This document shows, one piece after another, positions 19,220-26,697 of a stretch of 64,000 bases of DNA. A model generated the notes under the pieces. It was not told where the DNA came from, did no database searches, and was given only the letters and a program-made list of their open reading frames with translations. Each line of letters begins with the position of its first letter. Positions within the stretch are counted from its first letter, which is position 1. The stretch comes from Treponema pedis (GTDB lineage: Bacteria > Spirochaetota > Spirochaetia > Treponematales > Treponemataceae), in assembly GCF_017161325.1 (NCBI RefSeq), contig NZ_CP045670.1, positions 1,295,367-1,359,366 of the forward strand. The letters run 5' to 3'. A program made the position numbers and the translations under genes.

Positions 19220-20671
19220 ATGATAACCAATTTAACCTTTACTCAATTAAGAAATAAGTTAAAGTCCGGAGAATTGTCGGCTTTGGAAATTATACGGGCT
19301 TTTAAGGCCGAATACGAAGCCGATTTAAAAACCGAAATGCCTTTAAACGGATTTTTGGAATTTTTTGATGAAGCTGAAGAAAATGCAAAAAAAGCCGATG
19401 AGCTTATACGAAGCGGAGTTTCATTTGATGAAAAACCTTTGTTGGGCTTACCGGTTGCAATTAAAGATAATATTTCTATGAAGGGCAAACTCTGTACATG
19501 TTGCAGCAATGCTTTAAAAAATTATTATGCGCCTTATAACGCTACGGTAATTACACGGCTTTTGGAAGCCGGAGCCGTTTTAATGGGCAGGGTAAATATG
19601 GACGAACTTGCAATGGGTTCTTCCACCGAATTTTCATGCTACGGCCCTACGCGTAATCCGGTAGATAAAACCCGCACTCCCGGAGGAAGCTCCGGCGGTT
19701 CCGCAGCCGTTGTTGCGGCAAATCAGGCTCCTTTTTCGCTTGGAACCGAAACGGGAGGCTCGGTACGCCTTCCGGCTTCGTATTGCGGTATTTACGGCTT
19801 AAAACCCACTTACGGACTTTTCAGCAGATACGGGGTTACGGCTTTCAGCTCTTCTCTTGACCAAGTAGGCCTTTTCGGAAAAGAGGCTTCCGATATTGCC
19901 TTAGGTATTGCGGTAATGTACGGAAAGGACGAAATGGACGAAACATCGGAGGAAGCGGATTTTTCTTCGCTTTTAAATTTAACTTCATATTCAAAAGAAG
20001 AAATTGCAAAAATGAAATTTGCCGTGCCATCGGAATTTATGCATGCTGAAGGTTTGGACCCGGAAGTAAAAAATGTATTTACCGAAGTGTGCGGTTGGCT
20101 TTCGGGCTTGGGAGCGGAAATTGAAGAGATTTCCATACCGGTTTTGGACGCTTCCATTCCGACTTATTATACTTTGGCAATTTCGGAAGCGGCAAGTAAT
20201 CTTTCCCGCATAGACGGAATTAGATACGGAATGCGCGAAGATGCGGGGCAGGGGAACGATGAGCTTTATATTCAAACCAGAAGCAAGGGGTTCGGTCTTG
20301 AGGTTAAGCGTAGAATTATAACAGGCAACTATGTTCTTTCAAAAGAATATTCGGGTGATTGTTACGAAAAAAGTTTAAATGTGCGTGCAAAAATCGAAAC
20401 GGTTGTAAATGATGTTTTAGATAAATACGATTTTATAATTTGTCCTACAAGCCCTACACCGGCCTTTAAATTGAATGAAAAAGTAAACGACCCTATTGCG
20501 ATGTATCTTTCCGATTTATTTACAACATTTGTAAATCTTGCCCACATTCCGGCTCTTTCCATTCCTGCCGGAAAAAACGGGAGCGGGCTACCCATAGGTA
20601 TTCAGTTTTGCGGCAAGCGTTTTTCCGAAGACAGGATTTTAAAACTTGCAAAAGCGTGGGAAGAGCGGTAG
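19220..20671 (+). CDS. gatA: Asp/Glu-tRNA amidotransferase subunit A
   Basis: The glutaminase subunit of GatCAB; it releases ammonia from glutamine for transfer to misacylated tRNA. The 483-residue amidase-signature protein shows the Ser-cis-Ser-Lys triad: Lys82 in LPVAIKDN, Ser157 in GGSSGGS and Ser181 in GTETGGSVRLPA. Length and spacing match the family. It is co-transcribed with gatC upstream and a DUF3842 gene downstream. Presence of this pathway implies that the organism lacks a glutaminyl- or asparaginyl-tRNA synthetase, as expected for treponemes. Confidence 0.96.
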   Translation: MITNLTFTQLRNKLKSGELSALEIIRAFKAEYEADLKTEMPLNGFLEFFDEAEENAKKADELIRSGVSFDEKPLLGLPVAIKDNISMKGKLCTCCSNALKNYYAPYNATVITRLLEAGAVLMGRVNMDELAMGSSTEFSCYGPTRNPVDKTRTPGGSSGGSAAVVAANQAPFSLGTETGGSVRLPASYCGIYGLKPTYGLFSRYGVTAFSSSLDQVGLFGKEASDIALGIAVMYGKDEMDETSEEADFSSLLNLTSYSKEEIAKMKFAVPSEFMHAEGLDPEVKNVFTEVCGWLSGLGAEIEEISIPVLDASIPTYYTLAISEAASNLSRIDGIRYGMREDAGQGNDELYIQTRSKGFGLEVKRRIITGNYVLSKEYSGDCYEKSLNVRAKIETVVNDVLDKYDFIICPTSPTPAFKLNEKVNDPIAMYLSDLFTTFVNLAHIPALSIPAGKNGSGLPIGIQFCGKRFSEDRILKLAKAWEER

Positions 20672-20675
20672 ATTT

Positions 20676-21116
20676 TTGAAGATAATAGTTATAGACGGGC
20701 AGGGCGGGAAAATAGGCAGTATTTTAATTAAACAGCTTATGCAGGAAATGCCCGAAGCTGAAATTCTTGCGATAGGCACCAACAGTGCGGCTACGGGAAA
20801 TATGCTTAAAGCCGGAGCTTATGCCGGCTGCTCGGGGGAGAACCCCGTTGTTGTGCAATGTAAAGATGCGGATATAATTGCAGGTCCTATAGGTATTTCA
20901 ATTGCAAATTCTCTTTTGGGCGAAGTTACGCCGAAAATGGCTAATGCGGTATGGAAGAGCCGCGCGGAAAAAATTTTAATTCCGTGCCACCGCTGCCGCT
21001 TGCATATTCCCGGAGTTGAAGATAAAAAAATATCGGAGCTTATCGGCGAAGCCGTGTCTATTATAAAAGATATTGTAAGCGGTAAAAAGACTTCGGTTTT
21101 TAGCTGTATGGAATAA
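20676..21116 (+). CDS. DUF3842 family protein
   Basis: A protein of 146 residues if translated from the TTG at 20676 (LKIIVIDGQGGKIG...), 4 bp after gatA; an ATG at 20646 would add ten residues overlapping gatA and is less likely. The N-terminal hydrophobic strand followed by GQGGKIG resembles a nucleotide-binding loop, and HRCRLHIPG with nearby cysteines is conserved in DUF3842 proteins, which are widespread in clostridia and spirochaetes and have no established role. Probable operon member with gatCA. Confidence 0.7.
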   Translation: MKIIVIDGQGGKIGSILIKQLMQEMPEAEILAIGTNSAATGNMLKAGAYAGCSGENPVVVQCKDADIIAGPIGISIANSLLGEVTPKMANAVWKSRAEKILIPCHRCRLHIPGVEDKKISELIGEAVSIIKDIVSGKKTSVFSCME

Positions 21117-21132
21117 TAACGGCATTTTTACT

Positions 21133-21660
21133 TTAGTTTTTTTCTACGGCCTTACGTTTTAAAAGCATAAGAGACTCTTTTGAAAGTTTATCGCCTTCTT
21201 TTATTCCCATTCTGCCGAACATACCTTGCGGAACTTCCAAGGCATAGCGTACAAAATAAGAGCTTGCCGTTGATTCCAAACTGTAGGGTGTCATATCGTA
21301 TATTTCCCGGATTGTGCCGGAACTGTCTATAAAGGCAATTGAAAGAGGGTGAGGCGTGTTTTTCATCCAAAAGCGAACCTTTTCATCTTCTTTGTAGATA
21401 AAAATCATTCCCGTGCCTTCGGGTATAATTTTCCGCTCCATAAAGCCCCTGTTTTTTTGAGCTTCGGTAATTGCAAGTTCAACCGTAATTTTTGCAGTTT
21501 TTAAAGCCGGTTGTTTTTGTTTTAAAGATTCTTCTTCCGATTCCGTTGACGGGGAGGCTTTTTCAAAAAAAATATCGGCTTTTTCGTTTTTTGATTCCGC
21601 CGAACATCTTAGGCATAAACTTACGGCAAATAAGATACAAAAGATTTTTTTACAGTTCAT
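21133..21660 (-). CDS. DUF192 family lipoprotein/exported protein
   Basis: 175 residues. A signal peptide ends in CLRC (Cys19), suggesting a lipoprotein, and is followed by a Ser/Glu-rich linker and a DUF192 domain (PF02643): ELAITEAQKNRGFMERK, GMIFIYKEDEKVRFWMKNTPHPLSIAFID and YALEVPQGMFGRMGIKEGD. DUF192 proteins are small extracytoplasmic beta-barrels of uncertain function. Its start overlaps the end of the upstream gene by 11 bp, indicating an operon with the secreted protein and the cyclic-nucleotide sensor. Confidence 0.8.
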   Translation of the reverse strand: MNCKKIFCILFAVSLCLRCSAESKNEKADIFFEKASPSTESEEESLKQKQPALKTAKITVELAITEAQKNRGFMERKIIPEGTGMIFIYKEDEKVRFWMKNTPHPLSIAFIDSSGTIREIYDMTPYSLESTASSYFVRYALEVPQGMFGRMGIKEGDKLSKESLMLLKRKAVEKN

Positions 21661-22285
21661 TTATAAATTCCTCGCGGAGAATATCCGTATAAGCCTTATC
21701 TGTTTTGCTTTTTTCAAGAAGCTCGTTGAAAACAGGCAAATCGATGTATTTTAAAGCAAGCGGTCTTTCTAAAATCATTGCCGTTTTATCGTTTTTCCAA
21801 ATAGAGCGTTTAGGGTCAAGGGTATCCGGTTCTCCGTACTTGTTACACAATGCGGAATAAACGTCGTAATAGGAGATTTTATCGGTATCCATTTGAATAA
21901 TTATAATGTAGAGTTTTTCCTCGTAAAATTGAAACCATGAACGTTTAATATTCGATGAGCCTTCAGTTTCTATTAAACTGCGGTTTTTTCCGGCTAAAAT
22001 GGAAAGGTCCCGTTCCCCTCTATAGCCGAAAACGGAGTCTTCTTTTAATGCCGCTTTTGTGCTTTCCATATCCATTCCAAGCATGATTTTTCTGTATCCA
22101 TGCGGTAATTCCGCAAAGGTTTTTTCTTGCGACGCCTTTTTTAAGGTTTGTTTACCGTTTGTTTCCGTCAAAGATGTTGCACCTTTTTCTTTCGAGGAAT
22201 TCTCATTTGCCGGCTCTTCCGTATTTTCTTGACTAAAACAAAAACTTGAGAATATAAAGATTATACAAAAAATAATTTTTTTCAT
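21650..22285 (-). CDS. Hypothetical exported protein
   Basis: About 211 residues from the ATG at 22285; a TTG 12 bases upstream is an alternative that overlaps the preceding gene. An N-terminal signal peptide (IIFCIIFIFSSFCFSQ) is followed by a low-complexity Glu/Asn/Lys-rich linker and a folded domain with HGYRKIMLGMDMESTKAAL and KYGEPDTLDPKRSIWKND, a pattern seen in small periplasmic proteins of treponemes. No named family recognised. It is sandwiched in an operon between the cyclic-nucleotide sensor and the DUF192 protein. Confidence 0.6.
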   Translation of the reverse strand: MKKIIFCIIFIFSSFCFSQENTEEPANENSSKEKGATSLTETNGKQTLKKASQEKTFAELPHGYRKIMLGMDMESTKAALKEDSVFGYRGERDLSILAGKNRSLIETEGSSNIKRSWFQFYEEKLYIIIIQMDTDKISYYDVYSALCNKYGEPDTLDPKRSIWKNDKTAMILERPLALKYIDLPVFNELLEKSKTDKAYTDILREEFINEL

Positions 22286-22290
22286 AATTT

Positions 22291-23538
22291 TTACCAATAA
22301 TTTCCGTTTTTTGCGCGGGCTGTTAATCTTGATTTTTCTATTTCCTGCATTTTTTTAAAGTATGCCGCCTGTTTTGACAGCTCCAATTCATCCGTAATGG
22401 AAATTTTTGTACCGTCGCAGCGTACAATAGGTTGTTTTAAAAAGTTTGTAACTGCTTCCGAAACCTCTTCTTTAGGAATACCGCACATATTTGCAAGCTC
22501 GACGGGGCCGAAGTTAAAAGTGTGAAATTTATTTTTAACCGGTTTTATTCTTGATTTTTCCAATTGAATTGCAAGCATATCGTACATTTTTTCGACGGGG
22601 TCTTTTATTAAGGTATTTGCAAGCTGTTTGTACATTGCCCAAATTCTGTCGGCAAAGGTAGTGGTTAAGCGGGCAATAAGTTGGGGCTGTGTGGAAACCA
22701 TTTGATTAAAGTTTTGTCTGTTTACCGCTAAAAGCTGGCAGCCGTCTTCCGTAACTATTGCACTTGCCGAACGAGGTTTGTTTTCAAGCAAAGCCATTTC
22801 ACCGAACATATCGCCTTCTTTTAAAACCGCTAAAAGGACTTCGCTGTTATCGAGAATTTTAGTAATTTTAACATGCCCTTTTTGAATAATGTACAGCTCC
22901 GAACCGGATTGACATTCACAAAAAACCATAGCTTCTTTTTCATAAATGCGTACCATTTGGTCCGTTTTCGGTTCAAGCGTTTCTACCGGCACCTTTATAC
23001 CCATTGCCTTAATAGCCATAAATCTCTTTTGAGCTGCGGCGGCATATTCGCCCTTAGGTTGTGTTTTTAAATAGTGATAATATGCGTACAAGGCTAAATC
23101 GAATTTGGACATACGCAAATAATATTCTCCTATGTTAAAAAGGTGCGAAATGTTTGTTACGGCGTTCTTTTTTAGGGTAATTCTGGTTAACGCTTCGTCC
23201 AAATAGCGCATTCTTTTGGAAAAAGAATAAATTATTTTCATAGCTACCGGGGTGTTTTTTTCTATCAGTTTAGGGAATTGTCCGTAAGGTACTGAAATTA
23301 AAACTGCGTCGGTTACGGCAATTGCCGTTTCTATTTGATTATGCCCGGACATACAGGCAATAACTCCTAAAAAGTCTCCGGGCCCTAAGACATTACCGCC
23401 TTCCTCAACTACTACCTCATCTTCTTTAACAACTTGAACTTTTCCGCTTTGGATAATATAAAAATGGTCGGTATCCGATTTTCCTTCAATCAGAATATAA
23501 GAGCCTCTTTTAAAATTTAAAAATGACAGTTGTAACAA
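22291..23538 (-). CDS. Crp/Fnr-like regulator with two cyclic-nucleotide-binding domains
   Basis: 415 residues. Two cNMP-binding beta-barrels are visible: residues about 8-95 (GKVQVVKEDEVVVEEGG...LGPGDFLGVIACMSGH) and about 190-300 (KGHVKITKILDNSEVLLAVLKEGDMFGEMALLENKPRSASAIV); the second keeps the canonical FGEMALL...PRSASA phosphate cassette. Between them lies a TPR-like helical segment. The C-terminus (ELANMCGIPKEEVSEAVTNFL) looks like a helix-turn-helix of the Crp type. The start is TTG at 23538. Probable ligand-gated transcription factor; T. pallidum and T. denticola have similar two-domain proteins. Confidence 0.8.
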   Translation of the reverse strand: MLQLSFLNFKRGSYILIEGKSDTDHFYIIQSGKVQVVKEDEVVVEEGGNVLGPGDFLGVIACMSGHNQIETAIAVTDAVLISVPYGQFPKLIEKNTPVAMKIIYSFSKRMRYLDEALTRITLKKNAVTNISHLFNIGEYYLRMSKFDLALYAYYHYLKTQPKGEYAAAAQKRFMAIKAMGIKVPVETLEPKTDQMVRIYEKEAMVFCECQSGSELYIIQKGHVKITKILDNSEVLLAVLKEGDMFGEMALLENKPRSASAIVTEDGCQLLAVNRQNFNQMVSTQPQLIARLTTTFADRIWAMYKQLANTLIKDPVEKMYDMLAIQLEKSRIKPVKNKFHTFNFGPVELANMCGIPKEEVSEAVTNFLKQPIVRCDGTKISITDELELSKQAAYFKKMQEIEKSRLTARAKNGNYW

Positions 23539-23590
23539 CTTTTTACCCCTCCGCAGTTACGGGTTTGTAAAACAAAATTCTACATACTAC

Positions 23591-23619
23591 AGTATATTTT
23601 GAAAAAGCCAAATTGTCAA
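23591..23619 (-). promoter_or_regulatory. Promoter for the cyclic-nucleotide sensor operon
   Basis: On the minus strand TTGACA (23619-23614), a 17-bp spacer and TATACT (23596-23591). The start codon lies about 50 bases downstream at 23538. This near-consensus site is the best candidate promoter for the three genes 23538-21133. The rest of the 298-base gap up to 23836 shows nothing else I can name. Confidence 0.65.
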
Positions 23620-23836
23620 CCTCGCATAGAAAAATATGAAAAAAAAAGCTATGCCGGCAGTAATTATGCTTAAAAAAACGGATATATATTTATAGGGGGC
23701 TTTAAAAAATACGGCTTGCCTTTTAAAAGTCCTGTCAGGTTTTTAATAAGTTTTTATAAAACGAGGCTTTATTAAAAACATCGCAAATTAAATTTTAAGG
23801 AGAATTTCCTAAAACTTTAAGGTTGAGGTTTTAATT

Positions 23837-24856
23837 ATGAAAAAAATTAAATTTTTTGTTTGTGTATCGGCGGTTTGTTTTTGCGTTTTTTTAGCGGTTT
23901 CGTGTACCGCCTGCACTAATCCCTTTGTAAATTTAGGCTCGGAGTGTAATTCCGTTTCAATTGTAAGCTATAACACACAAACTTTTTTCGATGCGGTGGA
24001 AGACGGGGGCGAATTTAAAGAGTTTAAGGGAAATAAAAGCAAATGGTCCAAAGAAAAATATGCCGAACGGCTTATGCGTCTAAAAGAAGCGGTTCATATT
24101 GCAGCGGTACGGTTGGGCTTCGGTGAAACGGATATTCCCGATATTTTGGTATTGCAGGAAATCGAAAGTAAAACGGTTATTGAAGATTTTTGTAAATTGT
24201 TGCCGCTTGATAATTCGTACCGTTATGCGGTTTTTATTCCGTCCAAAAAGCAGGGGGCATTCAGTACGGCGTTACTTTCAAAATTTCCCGTCGACGGAGT
24301 AAAGGTGTATGACGTTTATGCAGGCAATACGGATTTGCGTCCTCTTGTAGAGTGCAGAATAAAGCTGAGAACGGCTAAAACCGAAGAGGAAATTGTTTTA
24401 CTGAATGTTCATTGGAAATCGAAGGTGGGAAAGGGTGAAACCGATAAAATAAGATTTTTGCAGGAAAAACAGGCGTTTGACAGGCTTTGCTTTTTGGAAA
24501 AAACCGAACCGGACACGCCGTTTGTATTGTGCGGCGATTTTAATCAAGTATTTACCGAATTTTCTCTTTTAAATGAATTCCCCAACTGTTGGGATTCGGA
24601 AGATTACAAAGAAGCCGCCGAAAATGGAGTTCAAAAAGCGGGGAGTTATTTTTTTAAAGACTCTTGGGAGGATATAGACCATATTTTTTATTCCCGTAAT
24701 CTAAAAGACGGACGGAATTTCGACTTGACTTTTTTTTGTGTTATCGATTCACCTCCTTTAATAAACAAAAACGGGGAGCCTTCAAGGTATTCGGTTCTTT
24801 CAGGCAGCGGATACTCGGACCATCTTCCTATAGGTTGTGTTTTAAAACTGCAATAA
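23837..24856 (+). CDS. Endonuclease/exonuclease/phosphatase family lipoprotein
   Basis: 339 residues. A lipoprotein signal ends at LAVSC (Cys23). The mature protein has the EEP (DNase I-like) fold: VSIVSYNTQTFFD, ILVLQEIES (catalytic Glu), LNVHWKSK, CGDFNQ (Asp/Asn pair) and C-terminal SGYSDHLPIG (His base). All key motifs are intact, so it should be a metal-dependent nuclease or phosphodiesterase located in the envelope. A DNA-degrading or sphingomyelinase-like role is possible; the substrate cannot be inferred. Confidence 0.85.
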   Translation: MKKIKFFVCVSAVCFCVFLAVSCTACTNPFVNLGSECNSVSIVSYNTQTFFDAVEDGGEFKEFKGNKSKWSKEKYAERLMRLKEAVHIAAVRLGFGETDIPDILVLQEIESKTVIEDFCKLLPLDNSYRYAVFIPSKKQGAFSTALLSKFPVDGVKVYDVYAGNTDLRPLVECRIKLRTAKTEEEIVLLNVHWKSKVGKGETDKIRFLQEKQAFDRLCFLEKTEPDTPFVLCGDFNQVFTEFSLLNEFPNCWDSEDYKEAAENGVQKAGSYFFKDSWEDIDHIFYSRNLKDGRNFDLTFFCVIDSPPLINKNGEPSRYSVLSGSGYSDHLPIGCVLKLQ

Positions 24857-24934
24857 AGGATTTTTTATAAAGCATGCTTTGGATAAAATTTTGTTAAGCG
24901 GGTATTTTAAGATTAAGATAAGGATATAAATAAA

Positions 24935-24962
24935 AAAGCCGCTCTTTAAAAGGAACGGCTTT
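24935..24962 (-). terminator. Rho-independent terminator of tRNA-Leu
   Basis: Complementary arms AAAGCCG (24935-24941) and CGGCTTT (24956-24962), extended by a GAGC/GTTCC partial pairing, lie about 20 bases beyond the tRNA 3' end and are followed on the minus strand by a T run. Confidence 0.7.
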
Positions 24963-24982
24963 AAAACTTTATACAAAGTTTT

Positions 24983-25065
24983 TACCGGCGAAGGGACTTG
25001 AACCCTTACGGAGTCGCCCCCAGTAGATTTTGAGTCTACCGTGTATACCATTTCACCACGCCGGC
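24983..25065 (-). tRNA. tRNA-Leu (anticodon CAA)
   Basis: An 83-base cloverleaf on the minus strand. The acceptor stem GCCGGCG pairs with CGCCGGT (one G-U at position 1-72), the anticodon stem GTAGA/TCTAC encloses loop CTCAAAA with anticodon CAA, and the long variable arm and GGTTCAAGTCC T-loop fit a class II leucine tRNA. CCA is not encoded. Confidence 0.93.
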
Positions 25066-25179
25066 AATAGTGAAAGCAGAGTATCATAAAAACGTTTTTT
25101 TGTAAAGCCCCTTTTTTATGATATTAAAGTGTAAATTTATTTATAAGTAAATTTTAGTTATTTTTTTAAAAGCCATATA

Positions 25180-25208
25180 TTGTTAAAAACCTTTAAATAT
25201 GTTATATT
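25180..25208 (+). promoter_or_regulatory. Candidate promoter of the flavodiiron gene
   Basis: TTGTTA (25180-25185), 17-bp spacer, TATATT (25203-25208), about 47 bases upstream of the start codon at 25256. A CCCGGAG ribosome-binding site precedes that ATG. Confidence 0.5.
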
Positions 25209-25255
25209 TCCCGCCGGAAGCCTTTTGCTTCTTTAATTTTTAACCCGGAGATTTT

Positions 25256-26482
25256 ATGCAAGCTAGAGAAATAGGAGATTCCGTTTATTGTATTCATGCG
25301 GACATTCACGAGAGAACAGCCCGTTTTGAGGGCTTGTGGATTTTACCCTACGGTGTTTCTATAAATTCATATATAATAAAGGGCGAAAAAAATGCCCTTA
25401 TCGATATTGTAAGAGATTGGGACGGTTCGATTGAAAGTTACCGCTCTCAATTATCTTCGATAGGTCTTACATTTGCCGATTTCGATTATGTAATATTAAA
25501 TCACCTTGAACCGGACCATGCCGACCTTATTCATCTTGTACGGCGGGAAAATCCCGAGGCTGAAATTATAGCCTCCGCAAAAGGGATTGCAATGGTTCAA
25601 AAGTTTTTTAAAATAAATGAAAATTTACGTGCGGTTAAGGACGGGGACGTTTTGGATTTGGGCGGAGGAAAGGTTCTTACTTTTTACGATACACCCAATA
25701 TCCATTGGCCCGAAACAATGATGACTTACGATACCTCCGATAAAATTTTATTCAGTTGCGATGCCTTCGGTTCTTACGGCTGTATAGGAGAAAAAATATT
25801 CGATACCGAGCATACGGAAGAAGAACTTAAATTCTTTGAAAACGAAGCCTTGCGTTATTATTCCAACATAGTTGCAAGTTTCAGTACCTTTGTTAATAAG
25901 GGTGCGGCAAAACTTGACGGGCTTGAAATAAAAATCGTTGCTCCGAGTCACGGTATTTTGTGGAAGGGAAATCCTTTGCGTATTATAAACCTTTATAAAA
26001 AATTTGCAGGCTATAATACTTCCGGAGAACAGGAAAAGGCCGTCTGTATTATTTGGGGTTCTATGTACGGATACACGAAGGCGGGTTTGGACGCCGTAAT
26101 CGAAGGTATAGACGAGGCCGGTATGCCTTATTCCATTTATAGAATTCCGGATGTTGACCCCACCTTTATTTTAGGCGAGGCTTACCGTTCGGCAGGCTTG
26201 GTGTTGGCTATGCCTACTTACGAGTACAAAATGTTTCCGCCTATGGCGCATATTTTGGATTTATTCGAGCGGAAACATTTTACCGGTAAAAAAGTTTTAC
26301 GCATAGGAAATTGGGGCTGGGTAGGCGGCGCAAAAAAAGAGTACGAAGCTGCAATCGAAAAACTTAACTGGACAAATTTGGAGTCTTATGAGTGGCAGGG
26401 AAGGCTGGGCGACGAAGATAAGCAAATTTTAAAGCTGCGCGGAAAGGAACTTGCCGAAATGATTAAGGGAAATTGCAATTAA
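25256..26482 (+). CDS. fprA: Flavodiiron protein (FprA/ROO-type O2 or NO reductase)
   Basis: A 408-residue A-type flavoprotein that reduces O2 to water and/or NO to N2O, protecting anaerobes. The N-terminal metallo-beta-lactamase-like domain keeps every di-iron ligand: His83, Glu85, Asp87 (NHLEPDHAD), His150 (NIHW), Asp169 (SCDAFG) and His232 (APSHG). The flavodoxin domain begins near residue 260 (GSMYGYTKAG FMN loop) and ends with RIGNWGWVGGAKKEYE. Electrons normally come from rubredoxin or NADH:rubredoxin reductase, neither of which is next to it. The gene stands alone between tRNA-Leu and the surface-protein gene. Confidence 0.93.
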   Translation: MQAREIGDSVYCIHADIHERTARFEGLWILPYGVSINSYIIKGEKNALIDIVRDWDGSIESYRSQLSSIGLTFADFDYVILNHLEPDHADLIHLVRRENPEAEIIASAKGIAMVQKFFKINENLRAVKDGDVLDLGGGKVLTFYDTPNIHWPETMMTYDTSDKILFSCDAFGSYGCIGEKIFDTEHTEEELKFFENEALRYYSNIVASFSTFVNKGAAKLDGLEIKIVAPSHGILWKGNPLRIINLYKKFAGYNTSGEQEKAVCIIWGSMYGYTKAGLDAVIEGIDEAGMPYSIYRIPDVDPTFILGEAYRSAGLVLAMPTYEYKMFPPMAHILDLFERKHFTGKKVLRIGNWGWVGGAKKEYEAAIEKLNWTNLESYEWQGRLGDEDKQILKLRGKELAEMIKGNCN

Positions 26483-26573
26483 CATACGGATAAGATACGA
26501 ACCCTATTAAATTAATTTAAAGTTTTTAAAACATTTACTTTGCCTCTAAGAAGATACCCGTTTAACCAATGGC

Positions 26574-26602
26574 TTGCACGGTTTTAACTATTATGTTATA
26601 AT
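26574..26602 (+). promoter_or_regulatory. Promoter of the surface-protein gene
   Basis: TTGCAC (26574-26579), 17-bp spacer and a perfect TATAAT (26597-26602). The leader of about 90 bases ends in an AGGGG ribosome-binding site before the ATG at 26698. Confidence 0.65.
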
Positions 26603-26697
26603 TAAAAAAGGAAATTTTTAAAACCGACGGCACGGGTTTTTAAAGACGGCCTTTACAGTAAAAACAAAAAAATTTGATTTTTACGGGCAGGGGAAAA